Assembly (NCBI GenBank): GCA_029747015.1
Contig: JAKOGI010000185.1
Span: 769,501 to 833,500 of the forward strand
Reading direction: 5' to 3'
Origin: Carnegiea gigantea
Taxonomy: Eukaryota; Streptophyta; Magnoliopsida; Caryophyllales; Cactaceae
Length of the DNA stretch: 64,000 nucleotides
Translations under genes and position numbers: made by a program
The notes under the pieces: model-generated
The model's input: only the letters and a program-made list of their open reading frames with translations
Database searches by the model: none
What the model was told of the DNA's origin: nothing
Shown here: one piece after another, positions 1 through 12,136 of the stretch
Position numbering within the stretch: position 1 is the first letter of the stretch
How the letters are laid out: each line of letters opens with the position of its first letter

Positions 1-778
1 TTGTATTACATTGCAATTATATCATATCTAACCAAACATCACATAAGTATGGCACACATTTGGCGATGGAATGCTGAGGATGCCCGGTCTAATTTGCACA
101 TATGGGTTCTGAATTTTATCCATGAAACAACTCTAAAAGATAAATGGGGAAAAAAAAAAAAGAGTTTGTGTAGATGACAATGGAATCAACACAGGTTGGT
201 TCAAGAGGTTTGACACTTGTTTTCTTTAAGCAAGATCTCGGATTTGAATTTTGTGAATGATGAAAATGTGTAATGGAAAAACTATACTCTTTATTGGGCC
301 AACAGTAACTGGACTCCAATGAAATAGAAGATACAAAATCCAAAAAAAAAAAAAAAGGATGACAATGGAAAGATGATTGATGAATGATGAATCAGATCGA
401 ACCTATGGATCCTAATATAACTTTTTATGCAGATTCGAGTTCAATACTTTCAACTCTTACTATTAGGTGGATTCATTTTTTTACCCTTTTTTTAATGCTC
501 TTAATCTAATGGCATCTGATTTCTGTTACTTCAATTTTATTAATTCACCGAACTTCACTAATCCATTTGATAATGACATGAACTTTACCTTGTAATTATT
601 TTAAACATAATCTAATACTATAAAATATAGTTAACCTAAAAAACTAATTACACAAGAGAATTTCACTTAGCTATTAATCAAATGCAAATACTTGTATCCG
701 ACTTTCATTGCATTGGCATCCTTACTTCGCCATGTTGGCCGAGGACTCTTTTTGCACATTAAAAGTTCTTTTTTAAAA
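1..778. other. AT-rich intergenic spacer
   Basis: I see no gene here. The short open frames have no recognisable domain and the sequence is AT-rich with A/T homopolymers, for example A runs near 150 and 340. It is spacer upstream of the TIR element and of ISCA1. Confidence 0.6.
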
Positions 779-1830
779 GGAAAAAAGTTTGAAAAAATAC
801 TCAACTTTATCCCAAGATGCTCAAAAATTACCAAATTTTTAAAAATTATTTAAAAAATTAACAAATTTTAATAGTGGGTTCTAATAATCACCTAACTTAA
901 TATTGTATTTTACACCTTACCAATTTAAGAAACTTCTTATCACTTTTTTTTAAGTGAATAATTTTTATTTTTCCAAAATCCAGAAAAAGTAAGAGGGAGA
1001 ATTTTGATACAATAATTGACTTGATGCTCCAACAGTTTAAGGTTAATATAGAATGGAAATAGAAGAATATTCGATATATAGTGGTGACAACCTCAAGATT
1101 GACTGTTAAAAGAGTATCATAAACATCAATGGTCCTATAAGTTGTCATGTTCTCAATTTTATAAACTATTTGTTAGTAAGATACTTCCCTTTTCATTTGG
1201 GGCACTTCTATTAGACTGTCTTTTAATGGAAATAACTTTTTTATTCTCTTATTTGTATCCGATGATCTAGATATATTTAGATGTCCTTTTTTTAATTGAG
1301 TTATATATGATATTATATTATAAACTATATAATTGTATCATTTGTTGATAGACTTTCCTAAGTTATTTGAAACATCATGTTGGTTATCCTCCCAAAATTT
1401 ACCCACCTATTTTTCTTCTTGTCTTCAAAAAAAGGGAATTATTTCAGCTTGATTTGTTTTAAACAAAAGATTTTTAGATTTTAATAATCTTAATTTTGGG
1501 GGATTGAATAAAGGTGTTAAGTTCTATTTTTTTAATTACATATGATTAAGAATAAATAGATTTAAAGGTTGGATGATTAAGACCTATTTCTGATGGTTGG
1601 ATTATTGACTCCCAAACCCCTCCCTACAAAGTGTATATTATTAAAATCTAAAAATTCTAAAAAAATTAATAAAAAAATTCTTTAATGAGCAATGAAGAGA
1701 TCATAATCAAAGTTTGGTGATTATTTACACTCAAATTTAAAGTTTAGTGACTTCTTAAACACCTTGTTTAAATTTTAGTTATTTTTTAAGACTTTGGAGG
1801 AAAGTTAATTAATATTTAAACTTTGCCCCT
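779..1830. mobile_element. Non-autonomous TIR element, possibly MULE-like
   Basis: The first roughly 125 bp (779-905) and the reverse complement of the last roughly 125 bp (1700-1830) align over most of their length. Shared blocks are an AAAGTTT-type start, a stretch rich in AAATTTT, and TAATAATCACC near the inner end (left copy about 883-893). The interior has no coding capacity. Left flank and right flank are both T/A-rich (TTTTAAAA against TTTAAAAA), so a 9-bp duplication is possible but not clean. Long TIRs without coding sequence fit a MULE-derived or MITE-type element. Boundaries are approximate. Confidence 0.45.
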
Positions 1831-1897
1831 TCTTTAAAAATCAAAAATTCCATTTTCCTCACTTACAACCATTAAAAAGAAAATCCGTTGGACATGC

Positions 1898-1930
1898 TCT
1901 ATATTAACTAACGCAATCTCTCTCTGCCCT
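1898..1930 (+). promoter_or_regulatory. Possible ISCA1 core promoter
   Basis: A TATA-like CTATATTAA lies about 60 bp upstream of the ISCA1 ATG, followed by a CT-rich stretch (1917-1928) of the kind common in plant 5' leaders. This rests on position and composition only. Confidence 0.25.
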
Positions 1931-1966
1931 CGTCATAATCTTTCAATTTTCCCATAGAATTGGAAA

Positions 1967-4900
1967 ATGGCAGCACAAACATCGTCATTTCTGGCAAAAG
2001 CCGCGGAAAAAGCGAGGCCGAGCATCCGGCGGCAAGCTCTGAGCTTGACCGCCGCCGCCGCTGTCCGCATACGGCAGCTCCTCCAGCAGCGCCACCGCCC
2101 TTACCTCCGACTCGGCGTCAAGGCTCGTGGTTGCAATGGCTTATCTTACACCCTCAATTATGCCGGTTAGTGATTGCCTCCTTTTCGCCTACTTCTGATT
2201 TGATTGATCATCATCCACTTTTATTTTTAAATCTTTCTAGATACCCATAAGTTTGTTTTATTTCGCTTGTGGGGGAACTCTTTGTATGAGCAGAATTTGT
2301 GGATGATTGATGAGCAACTTTTTTTATTTCTGGGTTTGTTTCTTTTTTAGAAATCATTGATGGGTTTTGCTTGTTCAATGGGGTAACTGAACATCTTGGA
2401 AAATTGATTGCAGGATCTCTAGCAATTCTACCCCCAATTGGTCAACTATTGAATGTTAGAATCCATGAGTATACCAAGGAGATCAAAAAATGGAACTATT
2501 TCTTGAGTTAAACTGGGTTGCAGAGAGATGAAATTGTACAGTATACGATTTTTCTGAATAGAAAATTGAGGTTTTAGGGAAAAGTTATGTGTTTTCATTT
2601 ATGCCTTTTTCTGATAAGGCAAAAGAGTGAAATATATTAAACTGAAGAATGTACAAAGGGATGGATGCAAGCAGGCATCCTACAAAAGGATTATGTATAC
2701 CCAAGATGGAACCTATCCACAAAATCAATTACACCAAAAGAAGAATCACAAAAGTTCCCACTATCCCAGAAAAAAAAAGTCTTGATAATAATATCTTTGA
2801 TTCGTTGAAAGGGCATCTCTTCTCTTTCAAAGACTTTTTTGTTTCTCTCTCGCCAAATATCCCAAAAAATCGCATGTGGGATCAATAAGACGCTTCTCTC
2901 TTTAACTTTCCGACCAAATGCACCCTCCCAAGCCAAAATAGGATTCCTTGCAGAATTCGAGACAATCCAAGAGACTCCCAAGCAACTAAAGGATAACTCC
3001 CACAGAGCCCTTGCAAATTGACAATGTAGCAATGGGTGATCAGGAGACTCCAAATCGTGTTTGCACATAGAACATCTGTTCACCAAAATAATTCCCTTCT
3101 TTTGTAAATTATCACATGTCAGAATACTCCCATGCGAAACTTCCCACACAAAAACTGACACCTTCAAGGGAACCAAACTCTTCCAAATGATTATCCAAGG
3201 GAACCGCCCCAAAAATCTAGACTCCATAGCGAAGGTAGCATTAGAGAGGAGCTTTAGATAATAAGATTAACAGTGAAAAAACCTTTAGAGTTGAGATTCC
3301 AAGTAACCACATCAAGTGAGTTATGAGGTGAAATCGCACTCAACTTACTGAGAAAGGTGGCAAGGATAGTGTCATCCACCAAAGCACCACGGATGAAAAC
3401 AGGAGACCACACAATAGTGCTAGGCCCACGTTGGCAAAAATCTGCAATAGTAGCATCTCTATTCACCATAAGCACATAAAGAGAGGGGAAGCTATCTCGC
3501 AGAGGCCCCTCCGTACACCAACGGTCGTGTCAAAACAAAATAGAAGAACCGACACCAGCCTTGAAAGAAAAGTGATTAGAAAATCTTCCCCATCCTTTGT
3601 GAATGAATCTCCATAAACTTTGCCCATAAGCACCACTTGGTTTGGAGGGATACCATCCAAGACCATTATCTCCATATTTGCTCCTAATCACCCTTCTCCA
3701 CAGGCTATCCTTCTCATTCATGTATCTCCACAACCACTTGCCTAACAATGCTTCATTGAAGAGTCTAAGATCTCTAACACCTAATCCCCCTTCCGGTATG
3801 GGATTCTTGATAATATTCCATCTAACAAGATGAAATTGGAAGTCACTATCAAAAGACCCCCAAAGGAATTTTCTCTAAATAGCTTCCAACTTATTAGCCA
3901 TTGAGACTGGTAAAGGGAAGAGTAAAAGAAAGTAAGTTGGAATGCTCGACAAAACACTTTTAATAAGTGTCAGTCTCCCCCCTTTGAAGAGATATTTTGA
4001 TTTCCACCCAGATAGTCTTCTCTCAAAACGCTCGATCACAGGTGCCCAAATTGATTTATCCTTAAATTTTGCACCAAGAGTGAGACCAAGATAAGAAGTT
4101 GGAAGAGAATCAATAGAGCATCCTAGAATCCCTGCAAGCAATTAATATTGTCCACTTGCCCAACTGGTAAGATAGAGCTCTTTGACAGATTGACTCTTAG
4201 CCCAGGCACTGCTTCAAACCGAACAAGAATGCCACGCAAGTTCACTATTTGCTCGCAATTATTATCACAGAAGATAATCGTATCATCAGCGAAGAGTAGG
4301 TGGGAGACATCAGTGGCAGATTCATTCAACCGGCCTATACAGAAATCAAAAATAAGTCCTACTGTAGCAGCCGAATTAACCATCCTTGTGAATACTTCCA
4401 TCACCAATAAGAACAGAAGAGGGGAGATAGGGTCACGCTTTTCATTCATGCCTTTGATATCCATACGAGTATTTATAGATGGAGTCGTTGCCTAAACTAG
4501 ATTGAACGGAAAGTGAGAAGTTATGATGAGGTTTGTTGGACAGAAAATGAAAAGTTTGAGGGGATTGATTGGACCTGAGGTGCTGCAAGTTCAGTGAAGG
4601 TTGCTCATAATTGCGTAAAAAATGTTGGTGGGCGATGAGGGTTGTTATATGGCGCTAAAGAAGGCCTGGATGTTGCGGAGCTTCTAGCTTGATTGGTATG
4701 TTATTAAAATGGTTCAACCCTTGGTGAGCTTTCTCCTCAATTTATGTATGGTGAGGAGCAGCCAGTGTGGCGTATTGTTCTGCTTCCAGTGAGTCGACTC
4801 TTGGTCTTGTCACTGGATGGAGTTGCTGGAGTGTCCTGAATTTCAATAATTTTAATCGGTTTCGATTTGAGTTCCTGTTTGGGGCTTCTGGTTCCTTTTT

Positions 4901-7900
4901 TACTTTTATTCTAGTTTTCTATCACAAGAATTGAGATAAATCTTGGCCCTTCCGTTGATGGCATTTAGAGTCTGTGAAGATTGTGTCGGTATCACAAGAA
5001 TTAACATATAATGTGCCGCTAAAGCTTGCCTTAAGCTTATAATGGATATGGCCTATTAGGATTTTAGTTTATCTTACTGAGGAACATCGGTTTTCAACTG
5101 TCAAAATTGAAAGAAATGGTAAACTAAACTGGAAAGAACTGCAAAAGTATCAATGAATTTCCATTCATTGATACTTTATTAGTTGGATTATTTTCTCTCA
5201 ATCCAGTATTGCAGTTAGCTTTGGTCTCTTTGTAGAAGTATAAACATGCCTTCAGTCATACTTTGCTTCAATTTTTCTGTTTTCTGCCATATCAAAGAAT
5301 CTAGGGTTCTGTTGGTGTACTGAAATAAATATTGGTAATGTTAGCGCATTAGGACTATAGTCCATATGATGGAGGCTTCCTAAGGTGAGGGCAGAACCAT
5401 GCTTCATGTTATATGTTAATTCAGAATTCAGAGAAATATTGACAATGGGAAAAACTTATTTGGCCTTTTCGGGTTATGTAGTGAATACGGTGTCAGAGCA
5501 TTTTAAATGATTTCAATTACAAGAATACGAACAAGAATGCATCCGAAAAGGTCTCTATACGCAGCCCCAATGGTCGATCAGAAACACGTAAGCCAGTACA
5601 TTTGGGGTTTTGGGGGCACTTGAAATGCATAACCAAATAGGGGAATCATCTGGAACAAATTGAATGAGGCAGAGGAGAAAAGGAGTTGATAAGTGACAAA
5701 AATGATGCACTGGAAGTTTGAAATGTCCATAATTTGAGATGGAGAGTGAAGGCTATCATGTAGACAAATGCCCTTCACCCACTTGAAGCTATCAGAGAAG
5801 GATATGTTGCGACAAAGTCATACGGTTAACATTAAATTGTGAGGGAAAAAAATTAAAAAAGAAAAAAAGAAAGGATCAGAGTGAATCTGAGGAAGATGAA
5901 ATGACTTCTATTCATTCCTGAGGACAGAATACGGCTATACGAAAAAAGAGATTTAGATGGGTTGGCTATGTTGATAAAAGACATCCTGAAGCTTTGGCAA
6001 GAAGGTCCGGAGGTATCACCTTAACCAGAGGAAATATAAGCAATTTTAGACCTAAGAAAGCCTGGTCATTAGTCGTGACCTGCCACCAAGTAACCAACCT
6101 AACTGAAATTGTGCTGGCCATTCACATAGCGGAATTTTAGTTCGTCATTAAAGGACAGGCCATTACATATTGTCTTTTTCATGGTCACATTGTAACAGCT
6201 TATACTTCTTCAACTTGGCTGTTATGGCCCATTACCAATATCTTCTAAATTCTAGGATGAAAATCATACTAAATGCCACAATGAGCAACTTCCTGCACTC
6301 ACATTTGGATTTTATAAATGCTTCGAAGAAATAAATGGAAAATTTGTAACTCCTCAATAAGCTTTGGAAGTATGCACAAACCCTAATGTTGCAATTTTCA
6401 AGTTGAATTTGAGAATTCACCAGTTCAAGCTGCGAAAGATTTGACCTTTGCATATGACATCCACAGGACACTGATTGTGCAATTTAGCGGTCGTTACTGT
6501 AATCACAACATTAACTACAGTTTGATTCCCTTGCCAAAGGCCCAACCCAATTGAATCTCACTGAGGACATGATCGTGATTGGGACTCCACCGTGATATAC
6601 AATCCATGTTTTTTCGCTGTCTGGGAGTATCCCATATCTAGTTATTTTATTATTTTGTATCTTTCCTTGAGTTCGTTGTTGTTTTCTCTCCTGATTTTGT
6701 GTTTGTGTCCCTCCTCTTGTTCGATTCATATTGCCTAACGTCTCTTTCATATTTAATGTATTCTTCTTTTTTTGTAGAATTTATTGAATTCATTTGTACC
6801 TTCATTTTCAAAATATCTTTATGAGTGTCTTGAAAGCATAATCTGCATGAATTGGGCTAATATTATGCATATCCAGACTTAACCAGACCCCATTTTAGTG
6901 GATCTGTGGGGACTGGGCATTGTTGCTTATTTTTAATTAGGTTTTGCTAAGAAAATGTACTGAAAAGGCAGCCGACAGGATAATGTTCCAGAACAGCATA
7001 CATGTTAAGACTAGTAGATGTAGTAGAGACTTCCTTGACTGCTGACCTGAAGAACGAGGTATTCCCCGTTCCTCTAAAGGGAGTAAGTCCTTTGGCCACT
7101 CTCAAGAATCACTGAGGATATTTATTTGCCTGTCAGAATTGTCCTCGTAAAGAGTATTGCGGCAGTCACATGGCCTTTGCAGCTGCCAGAGTCCAAATTG
7201 AAGGCTACCTAAGGTTATCAGGTGCATCCTAACTAGATTTAGTAACAAATCCATGCTTTCTGATTCATTCAGACTTGAGCCAAAAGGGGAATATGGCAAT
7301 AGATTTCCAAGTCCTACTTGAAACCGTCATTAATTTTGTGGTTGGACGAAGTTTCTGTGCTGTCTCTTTGAGGTTATGTTTGCTTAGATTGAATGAATGT
7401 GTACAGCAATCAGATGTAAGCCTTGCAGTTCTATTTTATGTACATAATCGTCATAGTGGTGTTATGTATAATTCTTGTCTTGGCTTGCTCGAGACCTCTC
7501 TTTGAATCCTGCTTGGTTTCTACTATATTTCTTCGGACAGCATTGTTGATTACATTTTAGAGAGGCTAAGGGAAACACAAACATTATGAGGCATTACTCA
7601 GTTTAAGGTGTACTAAATTCAAAGCAAGCAATCCAGCACTTCTGTTCACAATTGCTTAATTGCTTGATGTATTGTTGTAATATGTTTAATTTGATACTAT
7701 TGAAATCGCAAGATGATTCTTGTGAACAGAGATAGCTAGACTTTGTGGAGATATCTTGACTTTCGCTTCATGCATTGAATGTTCAGATGAGAAAGGAAAG
7801 TTTGACGAGCTAGTTGAAGACAAGGGAGTCAAAATCCTTATTGATCCAAAAGCCCTGATGCATGTTATTGGGACCAAGATGGATTTTGTTGATGACAAGC

Positions 7901-8504
7901 TAAGGTACGTGGACTGACTGCAACAGTTACAGTTTGCTGTGGTTTTTATCTGTGCTTGGGTGCATCAAATGCGACAGATTATGCTCTGTTGTAGCTCCAG
8001 TGGTATGGCGAAGTTTGCACCACACTGCCAAACTTCACCTAGTGGTGATGCTTTGATAATTTTCTGTTTGTGAAACCAGCAATTGATGCGCCTCGGTCAT
8101 TATCTCAGTAGCTGTGTCATTGTCCCAAGCACAAATATTCATTTGTGAAGCCATGATGGATTCTTTGATGGCAAAAAAGTATGTGAGGTTACCGTTTGCG
8201 GTTGTCACCTGTTAGCTTTTGAATTTGGGAATTTTGGAAGTACTGGGTTTACGACCTTTAGGTCAAATTTGGGTGTAATGTCAGTTTTCATTCTATAAGC
8301 TTATCAATTCTGTGCGAGCAACATTGGTGCACAGAGAGGATAGGGTGTCTTATTTTGTCAAATGTTTTAAGTCATCTTAATGGGAGGAATCATGATCTTT
8401 CTGATGCCTGTGTGCATCACTGTGGTTTCAGGTCTGAGTTCATTTTTATCAATCCAAACTCTAAAGGGCAATGTGGTTGTGGAGAATCATTCATGACAAG
8501 TTGA
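1967..8504 (+). CDS. ISCA1: Mitochondrial A-type iron-sulfur carrier, ISCA1-like
   Basis: The coding exons are 1967-2165, 7787-7904 and 8432-8504. All introns are GT-AG and the phases join in frame to give 129 residues. The product is a HesB/IscA-family protein. A-type carriers bind an Fe-S cluster or iron and pass it to target apoproteins in mitochondria. Visible evidence is the family core [19 protein letters not shown] and the C-terminal GQCGCGESF, giving the three conserved cysteines at about residues 56, 120 and 122. The first 20 or so residues are Arg/Ala/Ser-rich without acidic strings except one Glu, which suits a mitochondrial presequence. The ATG at 1967 is the first in frame and matches the family start. 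Intron 1 is unusually long (5.6 kb) because it holds a LINE fragment. I see no defect in the coding exons. The gene runs tail to tail with the F-box pseudogene. The ISCA1 assignment over other plant ISCA paralogues rests on remembered similarity. Confidence 0.9.
2600..4490 (-). mobile_element. 5'-truncated LINE (L1-type) in ISCA1 intron 1
   Basis: Reading the minus strand from 4490 down gives the C-terminal half of a plant L1 ORF2. It starts in the reverse-transcriptase palm ([12 protein letters not shown], near 4290) and passes the [11 protein letters not shown] and [12 protein letters not shown] blocks (about 4000-4100). It ends with a zinc-binding zf-RVT region ([18 protein letters not shown], near 3050). 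The 3' UTR runs to about 2600 and ends in a short A-rich tail after CTTATCAG. The frame is broken several times between 2690 and 4464, so it is dead. The endonuclease and the N-terminal part of RT are missing, as expected for 5' truncation. It lies antisense to the host gene and inside an intron, so the host protein is not affected. Confidence 0.85.
4491..7786 (+). other. Remainder of ISCA1 intron 1
   Basis: About 3.3 kb of intronic sequence between the LINE and the acceptor at 7785-7786. No reading frame here shows a recognisable domain and I see no clear repeat boundaries. Composition is ordinary for a plant intron. A second old insertion may contribute to its length, but I cannot delimit one. 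Confidence 0.5.
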
Positions 8505-8947
8505 CAACTGGCGCTGCAGAAGCTGCTAAACAAGGTCGCAGCTAGATTAAGAACACTGATGTCTGCTTTTATGCCAGTTCTCGTATTCAGGCTACTGAGG
8601 AGGATGTTCCTTTCACGATGTTCTATTTGTTGTAATTTCAGTATATTATGCGAGCCACACCAGAGAAACAGCTTCATATCCTTTAGCACGTCTGAGTTCC
8701 GTACATTCTCCTGGAGAAAGAGTTGGAGGGCACTCTATTTGAAGCCTCAGATTTTTACGTCTCGAATAGTTTGTGTAAAATAAACCTCAACAATTTATAC
8801 CTTAAAATTTTAGCAAAATCGTGTACAAAAAGAATAATAATTCATATCAACTGATGACAACTTGTACGTCCCTAGAAAAAGGATATAGTTGTCGATAGAT
8901 TTCTTGACATTCTTCTCCATGTTCATCTGGCTATGGCCTGCTCTGTC
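8505..8947. other. Convergent 3' region of ISCA1 and F-box pseudogene
   Basis: This stretch separates the two tail-to-tail stop codons. An AATAAA at 8779-8784 on the plus strand, 275 nt after the ISCA1 stop, is a plausible poly(A) signal for ISCA1. No gene is seen inside. Confidence 0.5.
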
Positions 8948-10026
8948 TCACGTAACGCCGCGAATGACAATTACAAACTTTGTGAGATATACAAAGTACT
9001 TTAGGCATGGAGCATGTTGAATCACATAAATGCAAAATTCACTCTGGTTGGGGGTATTGTAAAATCCGCAAAATTTGATCCTTCTCAACTGTTCATGAAT
9101 ATATGAGTTTGTGTTCGACTCCATGTTTTCCTCTGCACCATCTTCCAGACAATTCAACTGCAATCACAAGTAGTATTAATAATTCATAATAACGAGAATA
9201 GTAACAACAAAATTAGCAGTAATAACAATTTTTATTGTTATTGTTATCATTGTTACCATGAGATGAAAATCTTCGGAATAAAGGGAAGGCTTTTAAGACG
9301 CAGATCATCTTGAACAAGCCAAAGCTTGCAGGCTCACCAAATGCCAGCCTCAGTTCCGTAACTTTCTTAAAGGTGGCCACATTTTTCGGTGTAGAATTGA
9401 CCTACGCCAACAAAAAACAGTTTGAGAAACCAAAAATTAATTCAATCCCTGATTCACATATTTATTTCACTTACCAATTGGCAGAAGATCTGACTCGCAA
9501 AGTCTGTAAGTTTGGCAGATGCTTGGGAAGGTGAGTGAAAACACGGCTAAGTCCTAGAAAAACATCTGCAGAAAAGAACAGGCATTCCATGCTGGGAACC
9601 AGGGAGCCACTCGGATCATCGAGTTCAATTTGTACAGGATCACAAAGATCTGGATGAACTCTACAGACAGCAAGCTTCAAAGGGACCCTAATTTTATCAA
9701 TTCCAGGGCAGGTTATGAGTTGCAAACTTTTCAGTGAAATAAGTGACCCTAGACATAGATCTTTGGGAAGGCTGCAATCTTTCAGTATCAAATCCTGCAA
9801 GTTCCCTAAATACGAAAACATGTTTTGCAAGTCGCGTTTGTCCAAAGTTTGAAGCCACAGTTCGAGGGATACCAGCTGGTTGAACAATCGATAGTTCTTG
9901 ATTTTGACTTGTGAATTTGCATGCGCGCAAATAGAGACGTTTCAAGTTCAAGGACATCGACTCTCCAACCCTCGAGAGGATGTTATAGCTGGGAAAAACA
10001 TACTTATCGTCATCATTGCGCTCAAT

Positions 10027-10604
10027 TAGTCCTGGGTAATAAGTCGTGTCGGATCAGATTCGTATTCGTGTCGAACTTAAACGGGTTGAGAATTTCTCAA
10101 CCTGAATCTAACCAGTTTATTAAACGGGTTGAAAAATCTTGACCTATACCCATTTAATTTTTAAACGGGTTAACTCGCTTAACCCGTTTAAGATAAACAA
10201 GTCAAGTTCAGTTGCATAATTACTATTTACGCATTTAATATTTTCAATTAATACGTAATTACAATGCTAAAAATTAAGTTTACATATCACATTAAATAAT
10301 TACTCTTTAAAATTTCCCTGATACGTCATAATTCACAATTTTTAAAAAATTTTATATTCATAATTATCTAATAATAAGTAAATGGATAAATGACAAATGG
10401 AAAAATGAATTGATTTATCTAACTCATTTAACTAAACGGGTTAAATAGGTACCTTTTCGTGTCGAGAATGTCAACCCAAACCTAATCTGTTTAATTAAAC
10501 GGGTTGAACGTGTCAACCCATTTAATTAAACGGGTCAAAAATTTATATCCAAATCCACTTAACTTCGTGTCGGTTTCGGGTCGGGTCAGCTTTTCCGAGC
10601 TCTA
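10027..10604. mobile_element. hAT-type MITE in F-box exon
   Basis: The insert is 578 bp, flanked by a perfect 8-bp duplication CGCTCAAT (10019-10026 and 10605-10612), which is the hAT length. The ends are imperfectly inverted: TAGTCCTGGG at the left and TAGAGCTCGG read from the right. The interior has many dispersed copies of AAACGGGTT and of CGTGTCG-type motifs and no coding capacity. Taking out the element and one duplication leaves the F-box reading frame open through RRRIERNDDDKYVF, which confirms both boundaries. Confidence 0.85.
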
Positions 10605-10728
10605 CGCTCAATACGCCTCCTAGCATGATAATCACTGGGAAAACCTCTCTTATAACATAGTAAATTAAGTTTCAGCTCTTGGGCACCCCTTTGAAAGGCA
10701 AATTTGACCCAATTATCAATGTGACATT

Positions 10729-12136
10729 GGGGGTGTTTGGTCGCATCAGCTGTTTGGCAAAAAAAACTGTTTGGGATCCCTTTAGCTATTTTAATTAAGT
10801 CAAACAGTTAAAGAGGTGTTTGGCAAACAACTGTTTCGCCCCAAACAACTCTTTTTCAAACAGCTATTCTTAATAGCCTTTTGGGAATAGCTTTTTATGA
10901 AAATTACGATACTACCCACAAGTTTTAAAAAATTACACTCCTGTCATTCAATTCCCACAATGAGCATTAACGTTATTTGCAAACCAGGATTCTTCACCTT
11001 CATCGTTCAGCCCGCTGACCTTCTTCTTCACACCACCATTCTCTCACTCCACCGCCAGCCACCGGGCTTCCTCTGCTCGTCGGCCACTCGCACGGTGTCG
11101 CCGATGTCACAGCGCCGGCTTCTTCTCCTGTTCTTGCTTTGCTCCAGGCTGTTTGCCGGCGTCTTCCCCTGCTCCAGACTGTTCGCCGACGTCTTTCCCT
11201 ACTCCACTACTCACTCGCCGGCCACGAATTCGATCCTATACTCCCCGGCGACCAGTCCCCAAGTTCCAATTTGGCCCCTGCTCAGTCGTTCATTGCTCCA
11301 CAATTGATTTGAGGTATTTTGTTCTTTTTATATAAGAAATACTTCAATGAAATTTTCATTTTCTAGGATCATGACAATGGAAACATTAATTAAAAACACG
11401 AAAAACTAAAAAATTGGGTCTGTTTATTGAAGATGAGAAAGGAGGGGCTGTGCACGATATATCTATTGTGATTCACGGGTCTTCGCTTTTCTTGGAATGG
11501 GATGACTAGTTTTGTTCAAGATGCTTGTTTTGTTCCATATATATTTAATTCTTTCCTGAATGAATTTGGCCCTGTGTGGTATATATTCAAGATGCTTGTT
11601 TTGTTCCATATATATTCAATTCTTTCTTGAATGAATTTGGCTATGTTTGGTATATATTCAAGATGCTTGTTTTGTAAAGCATGTTTTATTTGAGATAAAT
11701 TCAATGAGATCAAATCATATAAAATCTACGCATATTTCAATTAGTAACAAAAATATTGATTTAGATTCATATAAATGCAATTCATAAATTGGAGAAACTA
11801 ATGAACATAAATTATTCAAACTAGTAAGAAAATAAAGTTTCAATGATGAAATTGATTTGAACATAAGGCATAAAATTAATTCTTCTTTAAAACCAAACAA
11901 GATGATCTATTAATTCAAAAAAAAATCATATTCAATTGAAAAGTATTTTAAAAAAAGGGCAATAATGAAATTTTACCAAATATGCCTGTCAGAAACAGCT
12001 AACTTTACCTAACAGTTTTTCTATAAATAGCTAATGCAAACAACTAATATAAACAACTAAATCAAACAGCTAACAGTTAATACAAACAGCTAACGGCTAA
12101 CAGCTAACAATTGACAGCTGTTTACCAAACAAAGCC
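10729..12136. mobile_element. MITE family A, copy 1 (1.4 kb)
   Basis: The left end GGGGGTGTTTGGT and the right end, read inverted, GGCTTTGTTTGGT match at 10 of 13 positions. Subterminal sequence is full of AACAGCTAAC-like and AACTGTTTGG-like motifs at both ends. The flanks show ATT (10726-10728) and ATA (12137-12139). Deleting the element plus 3 bp joins the F-box exon exactly in frame (GRDCQCHIDNW), supporting a 3-bp target duplication and hence a PIF/Harbinger (Tourist-like) origin. The middle (about 10960-11310) is markedly GC- and CT-rich and may be captured host sequence. Related copies are at 46135-47195 and 55089-55481. Confidence 0.7.
11519..11676. repeat. 70-bp tandem repeat, about 2.3 copies
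   Basis: AAGATGCTTGTTTTGTTCC starts at about 11519, 11589 and 11660. The intervening units are nearly identical (a few substitutions), and the third copy stops after about 17 bp. The array is inside MITE family A copy 1. Confidence 0.8.

Noticed and set aside
10897..11307. A 136-codon plus-strand open frame with a hydrophobic leucine-rich stretch.
   Set aside because: It lies inside MITE family A copy 1, is Pro/Ser/Leu-rich from CT-rich DNA, has no known domain and is not kept in the other copies.
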